Shown: positions 42,252-51,252 of the stretch, piece by piece | Layout of the letters: every line of letters begins with the position of its first letter | Position numbering within the stretch: position 1 is the first letter of the stretch | Source: Candidatus Sericytochromatia bacterium | GTDB taxonomy: Bacteria > Cyanobacteriota > Sericytochromatia > UBA7694 | Length of the DNA: 64,000 nt | Direction: 5' to 3' | Assembly (NCBI GenBank): GCA_018780035.1 | Contig: JADMKE010000005.1 | Location: 1-64,000 of the forward strand | Notes under the pieces: model-generated | Seen by the model: the letters and a program-made list of their open reading frames with translations, nothing else | The model's database searches: none | Told to the model about the DNA's origin: nothing | Position numbers and translations under genes: made by a program

Positions 42252-42302
42252 AGGTAAATAAGACTAGAGGCTATTATACAAGGCCTGGGCACAGAGCGCA
42301 AA
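42252..42302 (-). promoter_or_regulatory. Promoter of the small lipoprotein gene
   Basis: Minus strand: TTGCGC, a 17-base spacer and a perfect TATAAT (in CTTGTATAATAGCC, around 42270-42282). It drives the lipoprotein and probably the lipM-like gene. Confidence 0.55.
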
Positions 42303-42385
42303 ATATTTTCTGGGTTGGTCGGCATTTTTGCCTCAGGCCTGCAATTGAGGCTGAGCAGCGCAGAAATCGGTGTGAGGGAGCACTG

Positions 42386-42419
42386 TTGAAAGCCACCTTT
42401 TCGTGCGATAATAAAGCCC
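42386..42419 (+). promoter_or_regulatory. Leaderless-type promoter
   Basis: -35 TTGAAA at 42386-42391, 17 bases, -10 TAATAA at 42409-42414. ATG 42420 follows after 5 bases, leaving no room for a ribosome site. Confidence 0.5.
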
Positions 42420-42752
42420 ATGAGTAGCACCTCCGAGGCGCACTCCCGTTGGTGGGAGGGCGGAAATCTTCACGATAAAACAATTGAAGAATGGTTGGCC
42501 GCCAGTGAGCAAAATCGCTTGGCGACCGCTGTCGATGTGCTCTTTGCGCTAAAAGACGAGCTTGGAGCTCAGATTGATTACCAAAATGGCGAAGAGCTGA
42601 TGAGCCATGTTCTGGCTTTCACCGCCTGTATTACGGGGGCCACCGCGGAACACCCGGATACCTACCCCCTCAAACTGGCTGATGTGGCTCTGGCCAGTGC
42701 CAAGGCCCTGGGTTATTTGGCCAACGAGACCTCACCCTCAGTGCCGCTATAA
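42420..42752 (+). CDS. Small hypothetical soluble protein
   Basis: A 110-residue protein, mostly helical: WWEGGNLHDKTIEEWLAASEQNRLATAVDVLFALKDE and a second half MSHVLAFTACITGATAEHPDTYPLKLADVALASAKALGYL. No membrane segment or catalytic motif. Not assigned to a family. Probably leaderless (see promoter). It ends 6 bases before the convergent YkgJ gene. Confidence 0.65.
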   Translation: MSSTSEAHSRWWEGGNLHDKTIEEWLAASEQNRLATAVDVLFALKDELGAQIDYQNGEELMSHVLAFTACITGATAEHPDTYPLKLADVALASAKALGYLANETSPSVPL

Positions 42753-42758
42753 ACTGCG

Positions 42759-44015
42759 TTAGGTCTGTTTAGGCCCGAGATGTGAGCGTCCAAGATGAGC
42801 TTCCAGCGCGTCCTTTTCAAGCAAAGCCTGAAACTGAGCGTATTCCAAGCGCGGAGACGTAAGCCAATGTCCGTTGTTGAAATCGAGGTGACTCACAAGC
42901 CAAAGCGCCATGGGCATTTTATACGGAAAATGCCTGTGGAGTTGGCGCAGAGCCAGCTTCCAATCTTCGGCTTTGAGCAAATGACTCTCTCGGCCTTCCC
43001 GAAGCAAGATTTGCTCGTGTCTTTCCCAGTCCAAATCACAGGTATAGGGCGTATTGCCATAAAAATGGCCGACCCCAAACAGGCGACAGGTCAGAGGGCG
43101 TCCCGCATAGGCCCGGCAAGTCTGGGTCTCTGGATCCAATAAAAAACAGGCCTGATCCTGTTGTGAGGCAATCAACTCCAGGTGTTTGATTGAAAATTCA
43201 GAGGTCTGAACTTCGTCCATCCCTGCATCAAAAAAATGCAAGAGTGTGTGGAGGAGTTCTGTTTCCTTTTGGGCCCAGCCAGCAAATTGCTTGGCAAATT
43301 CTGCTTGTTGCGCCTGGGGCCATTCGTTTAAAACCTGCCAGAGCACAAGCCATTCACCGGGTGTGAGCATGAGCAAGCTGCCCACCCCTTTGTGACAGCA
43401 CTGGGCACAGCCAGAGCCACAACTCAGGGGATAAGCGGCATAAGCAGTTTCAGTGGCCGGGAGCAATTCCTGGTAGAGGCGATTGACGCGATCGGCCAAA
43501 CCCTCAGTGAGCTGGGCCCGACTCAGATCTGTCTGCCAAACCCGAAAAGCCTGGCGAAAAAAAACATCCGCCATGCGTTCAGCCAATTCGGTTGCAGGTT
43601 GGCTTTCTCGCCATTCCAAGCCCTGCAGATCGCGAAATTGAAAGAGTTTGTCTTGAAAGTCCAAAAGCAATTTTTCGGGTGAATTGATCTGCAATTCCAA
43701 GGCGGGATGGGCCAGAAGTTCGGCATAGTCAAAGGCCATCATCTGCGCCCAAACCCGCTCTGGCTGAGAGTCCACGATCAACAGACGTTGGGGCTCTGAA
43801 TCCAGCAATGCTTTTAATTGTTTGGCTTCGGGCAGACCAAAGAGCACGCTCCGACTGGCGCTGGGCAAGGGCTGTGGCGGCTCAAAAGACCAATGTCTGC
43901 CCAAAAAAGCCAGTCCCTCTGCATCGGCTTCAAAGGGACTGTCGAGCAGGGGGGCTAAAACCCCATAACTATCGCTGTGAAAGGCCTGTAAAGCCTTTCG
44001 GTTCTGTATCCGCAT
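42759..44015 (-). CDS. YkgJ-type cysteine-cluster protein
   Basis: A 418-residue protein whose second half is a YkgJ (Fe-S or zinc) cluster domain: CGSGCAQCCHKGVGSLLMLTPGEW near the middle and ACFLLDPETQTCRAYAGRPLTCRLFGV later, the usual CxxxCxxCC...C...C pattern. The first ~190 residues (LLDSPFEADAEGLAFLG, RLLIVDSQPERVWAQMMAFDYAEL) are an extra domain not typical of short YkgJ proteins and not recognised. Role unknown; oxidoreductase or metal chaperone has been suggested for relatives. Follows the serpin gene by 11 bases. Confidence 0.8.
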   Translation of the reverse strand: MRIQNRKALQAFHSDSYGVLAPLLDSPFEADAEGLAFLGRHWSFEPPQPLPSASRSVLFGLPEAKQLKALLDSEPQRLLIVDSQPERVWAQMMAFDYAELLAHPALELQINSPEKLLLDFQDKLFQFRDLQGLEWRESQPATELAERMADVFFRQAFRVWQTDLSRAQLTEGLADRVNRLYQELLPATETAYAAYPLSCGSGCAQCCHKGVGSLLMLTPGEWLVLWQVLNEWPQAQQAEFAKQFAGWAQKETELLHTLLHFFDAGMDEVQTSEFSIKHLELIASQQDQACFLLDPETQTCRAYAGRPLTCRLFGVGHFYGNTPYTCDLDWERHEQILLREGRESHLLKAEDWKLALRQLHRHFPYKMPMALWLVSHLDFNNGHWLTSPRLEYAQFQALLEKDALEAHLGRSHLGPKQT

Positions 44016-44026
44016 CGCACAACAGA

Positions 44027-45310
44027 CTAGCTGGTCTGATTGAGCAGGCCCATAAACAACACCGAGCGCGTGGTTTGATCGTAGATCAGATAGACAAAGG
44101 GGTGATCGGCTTGAAACGAAAAAGGCTCTTGTGGCAATTGAACGCTGGTGGCACCAACCGTGACGGTGGTGACAGCGGCGGCTTCTGTGCCCTCTTCGTT
44201 GACTTCGACAAAACTGTTCTGTTTGACCTGGGAGATAAAGGCCTGGGTACTTTTGATCAGCTCAGTAAAATTGGCACGGTTTTCGTCAAAGGCCTGAGCC
44301 ATGCCCATTTGTTTGAGCGCCTCGTTGAGATTGACCTCATACTCCATCTTAAAACGGGGAAGCATCACTTCGCCGTCTTGGCTGCGGAATTTGCCCAGCC
44401 AATCGCTGAGGGTATCGCCTGAAAGTTTGCCCAGCAGGGCATTGGCACTGCTTTCGCTGTCAGGCAAAAAGACGTACATATTAACAGCTTTGTCCTGGCC
44501 ATAAGGCAGGGCAACGGCCTGGAACTGGTTTTCGCTGTCGCGCAGATAGCGGTATTTGCCATAGCGGCGCATCATCTGGACCTGTTTGCTCTGGCCATTG
44601 GCCTGTTTAAAGTCTTTGGGGGTGGTTTCGCCTTTTTCAAAAGGGGTGGTCCAAGTGCCTTTAAAATAAATGGCGTTCATCAGAATCATCAGGGTCTGGG
44701 CCTCAATTTGGCTGAGTACCTTGGGAATTTTGCCCTGGGTATTTTCACTGGCCCAGGCATTGATGGTCTGGACTGAAAGTGGGTCGGCAAAGTCCAAGGC
44801 TGTCACACGGGCGCCAAAGAAATCCTGGTTGGTTTTGACAAAACTGGGATTAAACTCAGTGCCTTTTTTGGCCCAGAGGGCATTGGCCAGATCGACCCGA
44901 ACGCCAGTGCCTTGATTCATCAGGCGCTTGCGCAGGGTGAGTTGGGCCTGATTAAATTGGGAAGAATCCAGGCCTGCGACCTGCAAGGTTTTGCCCATTT
45001 CGGCCCGGGTTTCGCCAGCGGCACCGTTATAGACCATACCCAAGGCGATGGAAACGCTTAAAGGGGAGATAAAATGATTGGCCTGGGGTTGAGCCGCCAC
45101 CACTTTCTGAAAGAGATCCACGCCAAAGCGGGTATTGGCACTGGCCAGACCGCTGTCTTGAACCTGTTGGAGTTCTGCTGTGGTGGGAGCTTGCAAGGTG
45201 CGCAGGCCCGGCGTGGCAGGATTGCTGGGGTTATTGCCATTCTGGGTGGGATTATTGCAGGCGCTGAGAACCAAAGTCAATGTCAAAAGGGTTTTGAGAA
45301 CAGGGTGCAT
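44027..45310 (-). CDS. Serpin (serine protease inhibitor), lipoprotein
   Basis: A 427-residue serpin with lipoprotein signal MHPVLKTLLTLTLVLSAC (C18) and an Asn/Thr/Pro-rich linker. Serpin hallmarks: FISPLSVSIALGMVYNGAAGET, LMILMNAIYFKGTW, VEVNEEGTEAAA and DHPFVYLIYDQTT with FMGLLNQ. The hinge EEGTEAAAV has small residues at P12-P9, as in inhibitory serpins. Counting from P15 Gly puts the scissile bond at about Thr-Ser (AT/SV). It would sit on the outer surface and trap an incoming or own protease, perhaps guarding against host or predator enzymes. Bacterial serpins are sporadic, which suggests lateral gain. Confidence 0.93.
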   Translation of the reverse strand: MHPVLKTLLTLTLVLSACNNPTQNGNNPSNPATPGLRTLQAPTTAELQQVQDSGLASANTRFGVDLFQKVVAAQPQANHFISPLSVSIALGMVYNGAAGETRAEMGKTLQVAGLDSSQFNQAQLTLRKRLMNQGTGVRVDLANALWAKKGTEFNPSFVKTNQDFFGARVTALDFADPLSVQTINAWASENTQGKIPKVLSQIEAQTLMILMNAIYFKGTWTTPFEKGETTPKDFKQANGQSKQVQMMRRYGKYRYLRDSENQFQAVALPYGQDKAVNMYVFLPDSESSANALLGKLSGDTLSDWLGKFRSQDGEVMLPRFKMEYEVNLNEALKQMGMAQAFDENRANFTELIKSTQAFISQVKQNSFVEVNEEGTEAAAVTTVTVGATSVQLPQEPFSFQADHPFVYLIYDQTTRSVLFMGLLNQTS

Positions 45311-45337
45311 GGGCTGAACCTTTCAGTATCTGGATTC

Positions 45338-45366
45338 TAGACTTAGTCTAACATATTTGTTATGAT
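45338..45366. promoter_or_regulatory. Divergent promoter region with palindrome
   Basis: TAGACT-T-AGTCTA (45338-45350) is a perfect 13-base palindrome between the serpin and the cyclic-nucleotide-binding gene. TATGAT (45361-45366), preceded by TGT, is a likely extended -10 for the rightward gene; the palindrome covers its -35 position. Confidence 0.45.
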
Positions 45367-45404
45367 CGCCCTCAAATACCCCGCAAACTGATCGGAGAAC
45401 GTGT

Positions 45405-45788
45405 ATGCCACAGTCAGTCAGTCCCAAACTTCAGACTTTTTCTGCCGGAGAGGTGCTTTTTCGCGAAGGTGAACCGGGGGACCGGGTCTTTTTTATTATG
45501 CAGGGCCGGGTCAAGGTTCATCAAACCCACAGCGATGGGCATGAACAGGAATTGGCCCAACTCGGCGACAGCGATATCGTCGGGGAAATGGCCGTCCTCG
45601 ACGAGCGCCCACGTTCGGCCACGGTCACAGCCCTCGAAGACACCGATGTGATGGTGGTTGAAAAAGCCAATTTTTTGGCCAGCATGGAGCAACAGCCCCA
45701 ATTGGCAATTCGCTTTCTCAAGTTGCTCTCAGAGCGCATTCACAGGCTCAATGACAAATTCAGAGATGCCTTGGATCTGCCTGGTTAA
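45405..45788 (+). CDS. Cyclic-nucleotide-binding domain protein
   Basis: A 127-residue single cNMP-binding domain. The beta-barrel pattern is clear (FSAGEVLFREGEPGDRVFFIMQGRVKVHQ) and the phosphate-binding cassette is GEMAVLDERPRSATVTA with the conserved Arg. No helix-turn-helix follows, so unlike Crp it cannot bind DNA by itself; it may act as a partner subunit. The GGAG ribosome site supports the ATG. Confidence 0.9.
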   Translation: MPQSVSPKLQTFSAGEVLFREGEPGDRVFFIMQGRVKVHQTHSDGHEQELAQLGDSDIVGEMAVLDERPRSATVTALEDTDVMVVEKANFLASMEQQPQLAIRFLKLLSERIHRLNDKFRDALDLPG

Positions 45789-45814
45789 TAAAGCACCCAT
45801 TTAATAAAGCACCC
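45785..45814. repeat. Two 14-base repeats across convergent stops
   Basis: TTAATAAAGCACCC at 45785-45798 and again at 45801-45814, 2 bases apart. Unit 1 holds the stop of the cNMP-binding gene, unit 2 the stop of the bestrophin-like gene. Confidence 0.85.
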
Positions 45815-46733
45815 CATGCCGATTGGGCGCCATGGGAGCGGGCAAATCCGTTTCTCCCAGCATATCGCGCAAATTGATCTCAATTGTGCGACTGATGGCT
45901 TCTAGGGGCAAATCGTTGGGCTCGACTTCAAAGGGATTTTCAATTGAGTCGCCAATGGCATCCAGGCCCAAAAAAGCGTAAGAAACCACGGCCACCAGCA
46001 CAAGTGTGTACCAATGGGTCGCAAAGGCAAAAGGCAGGGCAAAACAATAGATCGCCGCCAATTGATGCATCAAACTGGCATAAGCAAAAGGCAAAGGGGT
46101 ATTCATAATCCTTTCACAGCCGCCCTGTAAATTGCTCAATTCATGCACCCGTTCCTCAAACAGTGGCAGGTGCAAGGGATTGAGCCAACCTCTTTGGCCT
46201 GCTTGGGCCAAACGGGCACTGAGTTGATTCATCAGGTACATGGGCGGGTTGGAACTGCCCATCAGGGCTTTTAAATCGGCTTCAGACAGCCAAACATTGA
46301 GGCTTTCAAAAGAATGCCCGCGCAAATGCTGACGCAGGGCGTGCACATAGGCAATTTGCAAATAGATGATTTCGCGCTGAAAGTCTTTTAAGGCTTGGTC
46401 TTCGGAAAGATCTTGAACCTGTAAATAAGACAAGACTTGGCGACTGAGGCTGCGGCAGGTATTGACCAATTGGCCCCAGAGCTTGCGCCCTTCCCAGAAG
46501 CGATCATAACTGCTGCTATTGCGAAAACCCAAAAAGATACTCAAGGCCAAGCCCAACACGGTAAAAGGCAAGGGAGTCAGTGTGAGTTGGAACCAGCCTT
46601 GGATATGCAAACCTGTCAAAAAGGCGGCAAACAACGTGGTTGCCAGCACCCGTCGCCAGATCATGGGAAAAACACTGCCCCGGATCTGAAAGAGAATCCG
46701 CAGCCAGCTCCATTTTTTTGCGTGAACAATCAT
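45801..46733 (-). CDS. Bestrophin-like (UPF0187) membrane channel protein
   Basis: A 310-residue protein from ATG 46733 (the ATG at 46844 is far upstream and adds non-conserved residues). Family blocks: RGSVFPMIWRRVLATTLFAA, FTVLGLALSIFLGFRNSSSYDRFWEGRKLWGQLVN, PLPFAYASLMHQLAAIYCFALPFA and GLDAIGDSIENPFEVEPNDLPL. Four or so membrane helices. Bacterial bestrophins are pentameric ion channels (mostly cation-selective in tested cases). Single gene, convergent with the cNMP-binding protein. Confidence 0.92.
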   Translation of the reverse strand: MIVHAKKWSWLRILFQIRGSVFPMIWRRVLATTLFAAFLTGLHIQGWFQLTLTPLPFTVLGLALSIFLGFRNSSSYDRFWEGRKLWGQLVNTCRSLSRQVLSYLQVQDLSEDQALKDFQREIIYLQIAYVHALRQHLRGHSFESLNVWLSEADLKALMGSSNPPMYLMNQLSARLAQAGQRGWLNPLHLPLFEERVHELSNLQGGCERIMNTPLPFAYASLMHQLAAIYCFALPFAFATHWYTLVLVAVVSYAFLGLDAIGDSIENPFEVEPNDLPLEAISRTIEINLRDMLGETDLPAPMAPNRHGVLY

Positions 46734-46850
46734 AAAGTAGATGTATCTTGAATTTTTTTTAGTATACCACTGCGCCAAGCAATGTCGGCGAATGGACAAA
46801 CATTCAATCGCGACATGTTCTACAATGAAGATATTGGCAAACACGTCTTT

Positions 46851-46895
46851 TCTTACAAATTGTGAGTTATAATTAGTGTGTCTTACAAATTGTAA
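46851..46895 (+). promoter_or_regulatory. Promoter region with two direct repeats before the kinase gene
   Basis: TCTTACAAATTGT occurs at 46851-46863 and 46881-46893. The second copy extends to TTACAA-A-TTGTAA, a small palindrome. TATAAT at 46868-46873 lies between the copies. This is the arrangement of a promoter flanked by two operator half-sites. Confidence 0.45.
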
Positions 46896-46957
46896 TGAAA
46901 AGATTTTCGCCTTTTCCGTGATTAAATTTCTGCAATGAATTACAGGAGCCTTTGACC

Positions 46958-49336
46958 ATGATCGACCAGCTTCAGTCCCTGCTCAGCAGCCTGGAAAAAA
47001 ACTATACCATCGAAAAAGAAGTTGGCCGGGGTGGCATGGGGGTGGTCTACAAAGGTTTGGACAAGCGCCTGGAGCGCCCTGTGGCAATCAAGGTCCTCAA
47101 TTTGGGCGGGGGCGGTGAAAGTGGCCAAGCTCAAAAATTACACAGCGAAGCCGTCGAACGCTTTCGCCGCGAGGCCAAGGTTGTGGCTCGGCTCACCCAT
47201 CCCAATATTGTCAGTATTTATGACGTCGGTGAAGAAAACAACCAATATTACATGATCATGGAATTTGCCGAAGGCAAGCCCCTCTCCAGCTTGGTGGCCC
47301 AAGGCGCTGGAATACCCGCCCCCGTGGCCGCCAGTGTGGCAATGCAGGTCTGTGCCGCATTGGCGTACGCCCACGAGAACAAAATTGTACACAGGGATAT
47401 CAAACCCGCCAATATCATTCTCTCCCCCAAAGGCAATGCCAAATTGATGGATTTTGGCATTGCCCAATTGCATACCGAGGGGGCCAAACTGACCCAGGCA
47501 GGTTCGGTGATGGGCAGCATTATGTACACCTCCCCCGAACAACTCAACGATGCCTCACTGGTCGATGCCCGCACCGACCTCTATGCCTTGGGTGTGACCC
47601 TGTATGAATTGCTCACGGGCCAAAGCCCGTATAAAGCCGACAATATCTCCCAACTCATTCTCGAGATCTTAACCGCCAAAGAAGAACCGAATCCATTGCG
47701 CAAGATCAATCCCGAGATCCCCGAAATTTTAGAGCTGATTGTGGCCCGTGCCATGAAAAAAGTGCCCGATGAACGCTATGGCAGTGCCCAAGAAATGGGG
47801 GCGGATCTTTCGCGTTTGCTCAATACCAATCAATTTAATGCCGCGACCCATTTTAATTTGAGTTTTAATGAGGGAGAAGCCACAGCCGCCAGTCGTACCT
47901 CTTCGCGCCTAAAAGACTCCACAATGATGCGCAAAACCAGTGTGGACAATGAGCTAATCAAAGCTCTTAAGGCCCGCCGCGAGTGGATTCGCACCCTGAT
48001 TCGCGACTGGAAAACCGAAAATGTGACCGCTCTGGGCCTGAACAAAGTCATGGAAAAATTGATCGAGCCTTCGCTGGTCGGGCCTGCTTTTAGTGGTATT
48101 TTGACCCTGGATGGGGAGATTTTTCTCCTGCTCTCTCAGGGCCTGTTTGTCGGAGCCCTGAACCTGGCGACAGGTGCCTTGGACGATGCTGTTTTTGCCG
48201 ATTTACCCACCGCCCCTGGCCGCCTGGAGCTCTGTCTGCCCCCCGAAGGGCTTCAGAATGTGCCCGCGTTGCTGGCCCAGATTTTGTCAGAGAGTGGCGA
48301 AGCCCTTCAACAAAATCTCGATTCGTCGCTGATGGATCTCTTGCCCCTGATTGAAAATCTCTCCAGTGCCGAAGAGAACTTCACAGGTTATGTGGCCTGC
48401 CATGCCCGCCAGAATATCTTTTATTATGGCTTTGAAAACGGCCAACAGATCTTTGCGGTGCAGGCCAATCCCGAAATTGTCGCCAGTGAAACCTGGCAGG
48501 ATTTAAAAAAATTGGCCGACGAAGAAGGGGTTTTGGTGGATATTTATAAACCCCAGCCCCGTTTGGTGGGGCCCAGCCTCAACCGTGCCTTGGCCCAAAC
48601 CCGCCTCGAATTGAGTTATGCCGAGCCCAGCAAAACCACTTTACAAACGATTGTGGATATGGGCAGCGAAGAAGTGCCGATTCACCTGGTGCAAGAGGCC
48701 AAACGCAATGTGCAATTGAAGCTCAAATACGCACAATCCACCTCACTCTCGATTTTGGGGAAGCTTCTCGATGCCAAGAGTATGGCCGAGTCGTCTCTGC
48801 ACTTGCGTTTCAGTGAATGGATGTTGCGCGAGTATTTTTACCTGCTCAACTCTACCGGTAGCATTACCACGCTCAAATACATCTACAGCTGGATTCCGGC
48901 AATTGAATACCTGGCCTTTGAAGAGGCGCTGCAAGGCGAAGATGGCCAGATGCACAGCTTTAATCTGGTGGCCCACGGCGAAGTCAAAGGCGAAAAATAC
49001 AAAAAAGTGCTCTCGCTGATCTGTTTTGGCCCAGGCACTGAAAAAGATGTCAATGCCTTTATCGACAAAGTGATCACGGTTAAAAAACAGCTGATCAAAA
49101 GTGGGGATATTGGTGGGGCGCTGTATATTTCCTCCAGCCCTTATGATACCGAGGCCCTCAAGCTCTTCTACGCCCGCACAGTCGAGCCGCGCAAAGGCCT
49201 CTTGGGATCGCTGGATACCCTGACCAAATACAAAGGGTTTGTGCGGATTGGCATGAATCGCGGTTTTCACCTCAACCTGATTGAATTCCACAAACAGAAT
49301 CAAGGTTTTGAAGTGATCGCCCCCCTGCTCAAATAG
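46958..49336 (+). CDS. Large Ser/Thr protein kinase with unknown C-terminal half
   Basis: A 792-residue cytoplasmic kinase (ATG 46958, AGGAG 9 bases upstream). Residues ~17-285 are a complete Hanks-type kinase: GRGGMGVVYKG, VAIKV with K45, HRDIKPANII, DFGIA and SPEQL...RTDLYALGVTLYELLTG. There is no membrane span, PASTA or other usual sensor. Residues ~310-792 are a long region without a known domain: VTALGLNKVMEKLI, LDGEIFLLLSQGLFVGALNLATGAL, FYYGFENGQQIFAVQANPE and SSSPYDTEALKLFYARTVEPRKG suggest repeated alpha/beta units, perhaps a roadblock-like or nucleotide-binding module. Target unknown. DUF547 gene follows 38 bases later. Confidence 0.9.
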   Translation: MIDQLQSLLSSLEKNYTIEKEVGRGGMGVVYKGLDKRLERPVAIKVLNLGGGGESGQAQKLHSEAVERFRREAKVVARLTHPNIVSIYDVGEENNQYYMIMEFAEGKPLSSLVAQGAGIPAPVAASVAMQVCAALAYAHENKIVHRDIKPANIILSPKGNAKLMDFGIAQLHTEGAKLTQAGSVMGSIMYTSPEQLNDASLVDARTDLYALGVTLYELLTGQSPYKADNISQLILEILTAKEEPNPLRKINPEIPEILELIVARAMKKVPDERYGSAQEMGADLSRLLNTNQFNAATHFNLSFNEGEATAASRTSSRLKDSTMMRKTSVDNELIKALKARREWIRTLIRDWKTENVTALGLNKVMEKLIEPSLVGPAFSGILTLDGEIFLLLSQGLFVGALNLATGALDDAVFADLPTAPGRLELCLPPEGLQNVPALLAQILSESGEALQQNLDSSLMDLLPLIENLSSAEENFTGYVACHARQNIFYYGFENGQQIFAVQANPEIVASETWQDLKKLADEEGVLVDIYKPQPRLVGPSLNRALAQTRLELSYAEPSKTTLQTIVDMGSEEVPIHLVQEAKRNVQLKLKYAQSTSLSILGKLLDAKSMAESSLHLRFSEWMLREYFYLLNSTGSITTLKYIYSWIPAIEYLAFEEALQGEDGQMHSFNLVAHGEVKGEKYKKVLSLICFGPGTEKDVNAFIDKVITVKKQLIKSGDIGGALYISSSPYDTEALKLFYARTVEPRKGLLGSLDTLTKYKGFVRIGMNRGFHLNLIEFHKQNQGFEVIAPLLK

Positions 49337-49374
49337 GGCTGCAAGCCTGTAAATACACCAGCAAAGGACATCCC

Positions 49375-50181
49375 ATGGCACTCCATCTCCTCAATCAACA
49401 GCCCCCCTCTGGCCAGGACAAACCTGAGCAGGTGGCTTTGCATCTAAAACAGGCGATCAACAATCTCAAAGGCGACTTCTACGATCTCGAAACCGGGGGC
49501 GTGAATTATGCTGCCATGAAAGGCTCGGAGGGATTTGAAAACTACAAAGCCTCAGCTGCGCTGCTGCAGCGCTTTAATCTCAACCTGCTGCAGAGCCAGG
49601 CCGCCAAATTGGCCTTCTGGATCAATATCTACAATGCCTTGACCGTCCATGGCATTGTCGAATTGGGGGTGAACAATTCGGTGCGCGAGATCTCCCATTT
49701 CTTTGAAAATGTGGCTTACCAGATTGGTGATCAGACCTTCAGTCTCGATCAGATCGAACACGGGATTTTGAGGGGCAATCAAAAAAAACACCTCTTTGCC
49801 CGCAGGCCCTTTGGCAGCAGGGATCCACGCGCGGCCCATGTCTTGCCTGTGCTTGAACCCCGGATTCACTTTACTTTGGTCTGTGGCTCTAAGTCTTGCC
49901 CGCCGATTGGCACCTACCAAGAAGAAAAAATCGAAGACCAGCTCAAATTGGCCGCTTCGAGTTTTGTCAACAGTGACAATGTCGTGCTCGATCGGGAAAA
50001 ACACAAACTCAGCCTCTCCAAAATTCTGGATTGGTATGGCAAAGACTTTGGCGACAAAGCGGCTTTGATTCGCTTTTTGGCAGAATACCGCAAAGCGCCC
50101 GACGACAAAGCCTTCCTGCTGGAACAGGGCACCCGGCTTGCGGTATCATATCAGGAGTACGACTGGAGTCTCAACCACTGA
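49375..50181 (+). CDS. DUF547 domain protein
   Basis: A 268-residue soluble DUF547 protein. The family core is present: KLAFWINIYNALTVHGIVELG, ISLDQIEHGILR-like FSLDQIEHGILRG, RDPRAAHVLPVLEPRIHFTLVCGSKSCPPIGTY and a Cys-x-x-x-Ser-Cys-Pro motif. A papain-like fold with Cys-His active residues has been suggested for relatives, but the function is not settled. Likely in one operon with the kinase and, after a hairpin at 50177-50205, the Rieske gene. Confidence 0.9.
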   Translation: MALHLLNQQPPSGQDKPEQVALHLKQAINNLKGDFYDLETGGVNYAAMKGSEGFENYKASAALLQRFNLNLLQSQAAKLAFWINIYNALTVHGIVELGVNNSVREISHFFENVAYQIGDQTFSLDQIEHGILRGNQKKHLFARRPFGSRDPRAAHVLPVLEPRIHFTLVCGSKSCPPIGTYQEEKIEDQLKLAASSFVNSDNVVLDREKHKLSLSKILDWYGKDFGDKAALIRFLAEYRKAPDDKAFLLEQGTRLAVSYQEYDWSLNH

Positions 50182-50205
50182 GCTTGGAAAGCGCTCAAGC
50201 TGAGT
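50177..50205 (+). other. Hairpin between DUF547 and Rieske genes
   Basis: ACTGAGCTTG (50177-50186) pairs with CAAGCTGAGT (50196-50205), 9 of 10 bases. No T-run, so probably a processing or attenuation stem rather than a full terminator. Confidence 0.4.
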
Positions 50206-50244
50206 CCAGCGCCTCAATCTAAACCGGGGAGTTTTGATCATTCC

Positions 50245-51252
50245 ATGCGCAACGCTTGGTATATTGCCGCAGAAAGCCACGAATTAAAGCCGGGCAAACC
50301 CCTGGCCCGCCGCTTGCATGGCGATGGTCTGGTGCTCTTTCGGGCCCCATCAGGTGAAGCAGTGGCCTTGCCCGATCGCTGCCCCCACCGCAATGTGCAG
50401 CTTTCGCGTGGCAAGCTCAAAAAAGGGGGCTTGCAATGCCCGTATCACGGCTGGGAATTTGACACCCAGGGTCGCTGCGTGTATATTCCCTCGCTGAACA
50501 GCGGTGAAAAAATTCCGCCGGGGGCACATATTCAGCCTTTGCAGATCTGTGAGCAGCAGGGGTATATCTGGGTCTGGACTGGCGATCGCATTCCCGAAGC
50601 CAGCGAAACCCCTTTTGTCTTTCCCCATTACAGCGAAGCGGGCTGGGACTGGGGGCGGCTGCAGGCCGATGTGCCCAACTCCGTGGCCAATGTGGTCGAA
50701 AATTTTATCGACTGCGCCCACACGGGGTATATTCATGGCGGGCTCTTTCGCACGCCGGCCAGCCACGAGGCCCGCACCCGCGTAAAGGCCCTTGAGAATG
50801 GCGTGGCGATTGAGATCGACGAAGACCAAGACAAGAGCAGCCTCTTGAGCCGCTTGCTGGTCAAAGACAAAATTGTGCACCAAGACAGTTTTATTCTGCC
50901 CTCAATCGTGCAGGTGGCTTATGGCTTTGGCCCCCAACGCCAGATGATCGGCTGGCAGGTCTGCTCGCCGATTGATACGCTTGAGACCCGTGTCTATGTG
51001 CACGTGACTTGGCAAATGGGGTTGTTAAACCCACTGGTCAAACTCTTTTACCCGCCGATTGGCAAACTGATTCTCAAACAGGATCTCTGGGTGCTGGCCA
51101 ATCAGGGTGAGGTGATTCGCCGCCACGGCGAACAATTTACCTCGGTGCCGTCAGACACGGCCAATCTCTGGATTCGCGCCTGCCGCAGCCGGGCCGAAAA
51201 AGGCGAGGCCCCGCCCACGGAGCGCGAAAAAGACGTCAGGTTTCGCTTGTGA
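50245..51252 (+). CDS. Rieske-type ring-hydroxylating oxygenase subunit
   Basis: A 335-residue oxygenase. The [2Fe-2S] Rieske site is CPHRNVQLSRG...CPYHGW (C46, H48, C65, H68). The mononuclear iron site is in ENFIDCAHTGYIHGGLF (Asp and two His). It is closest in layout to the single-component sterol/chlorophyllide/choline-type oxygenases, not to aromatic dioxygenase alpha subunits with partners. The substrate is unknown. The last codons overlap the next gene (ATGA). Confidence 0.9.
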   Translation: MRNAWYIAAESHELKPGKPLARRLHGDGLVLFRAPSGEAVALPDRCPHRNVQLSRGKLKKGGLQCPYHGWEFDTQGRCVYIPSLNSGEKIPPGAHIQPLQICEQQGYIWVWTGDRIPEASETPFVFPHYSEAGWDWGRLQADVPNSVANVVENFIDCAHTGYIHGGLFRTPASHEARTRVKALENGVAIEIDEDQDKSSLLSRLLVKDKIVHQDSFILPSIVQVAYGFGPQRQMIGWQVCSPIDTLETRVYVHVTWQMGLLNPLVKLFYPPIGKLILKQDLWVLANQGEVIRRHGEQFTSVPSDTANLWIRACRSRAEKGEAPPTEREKDVRFRL

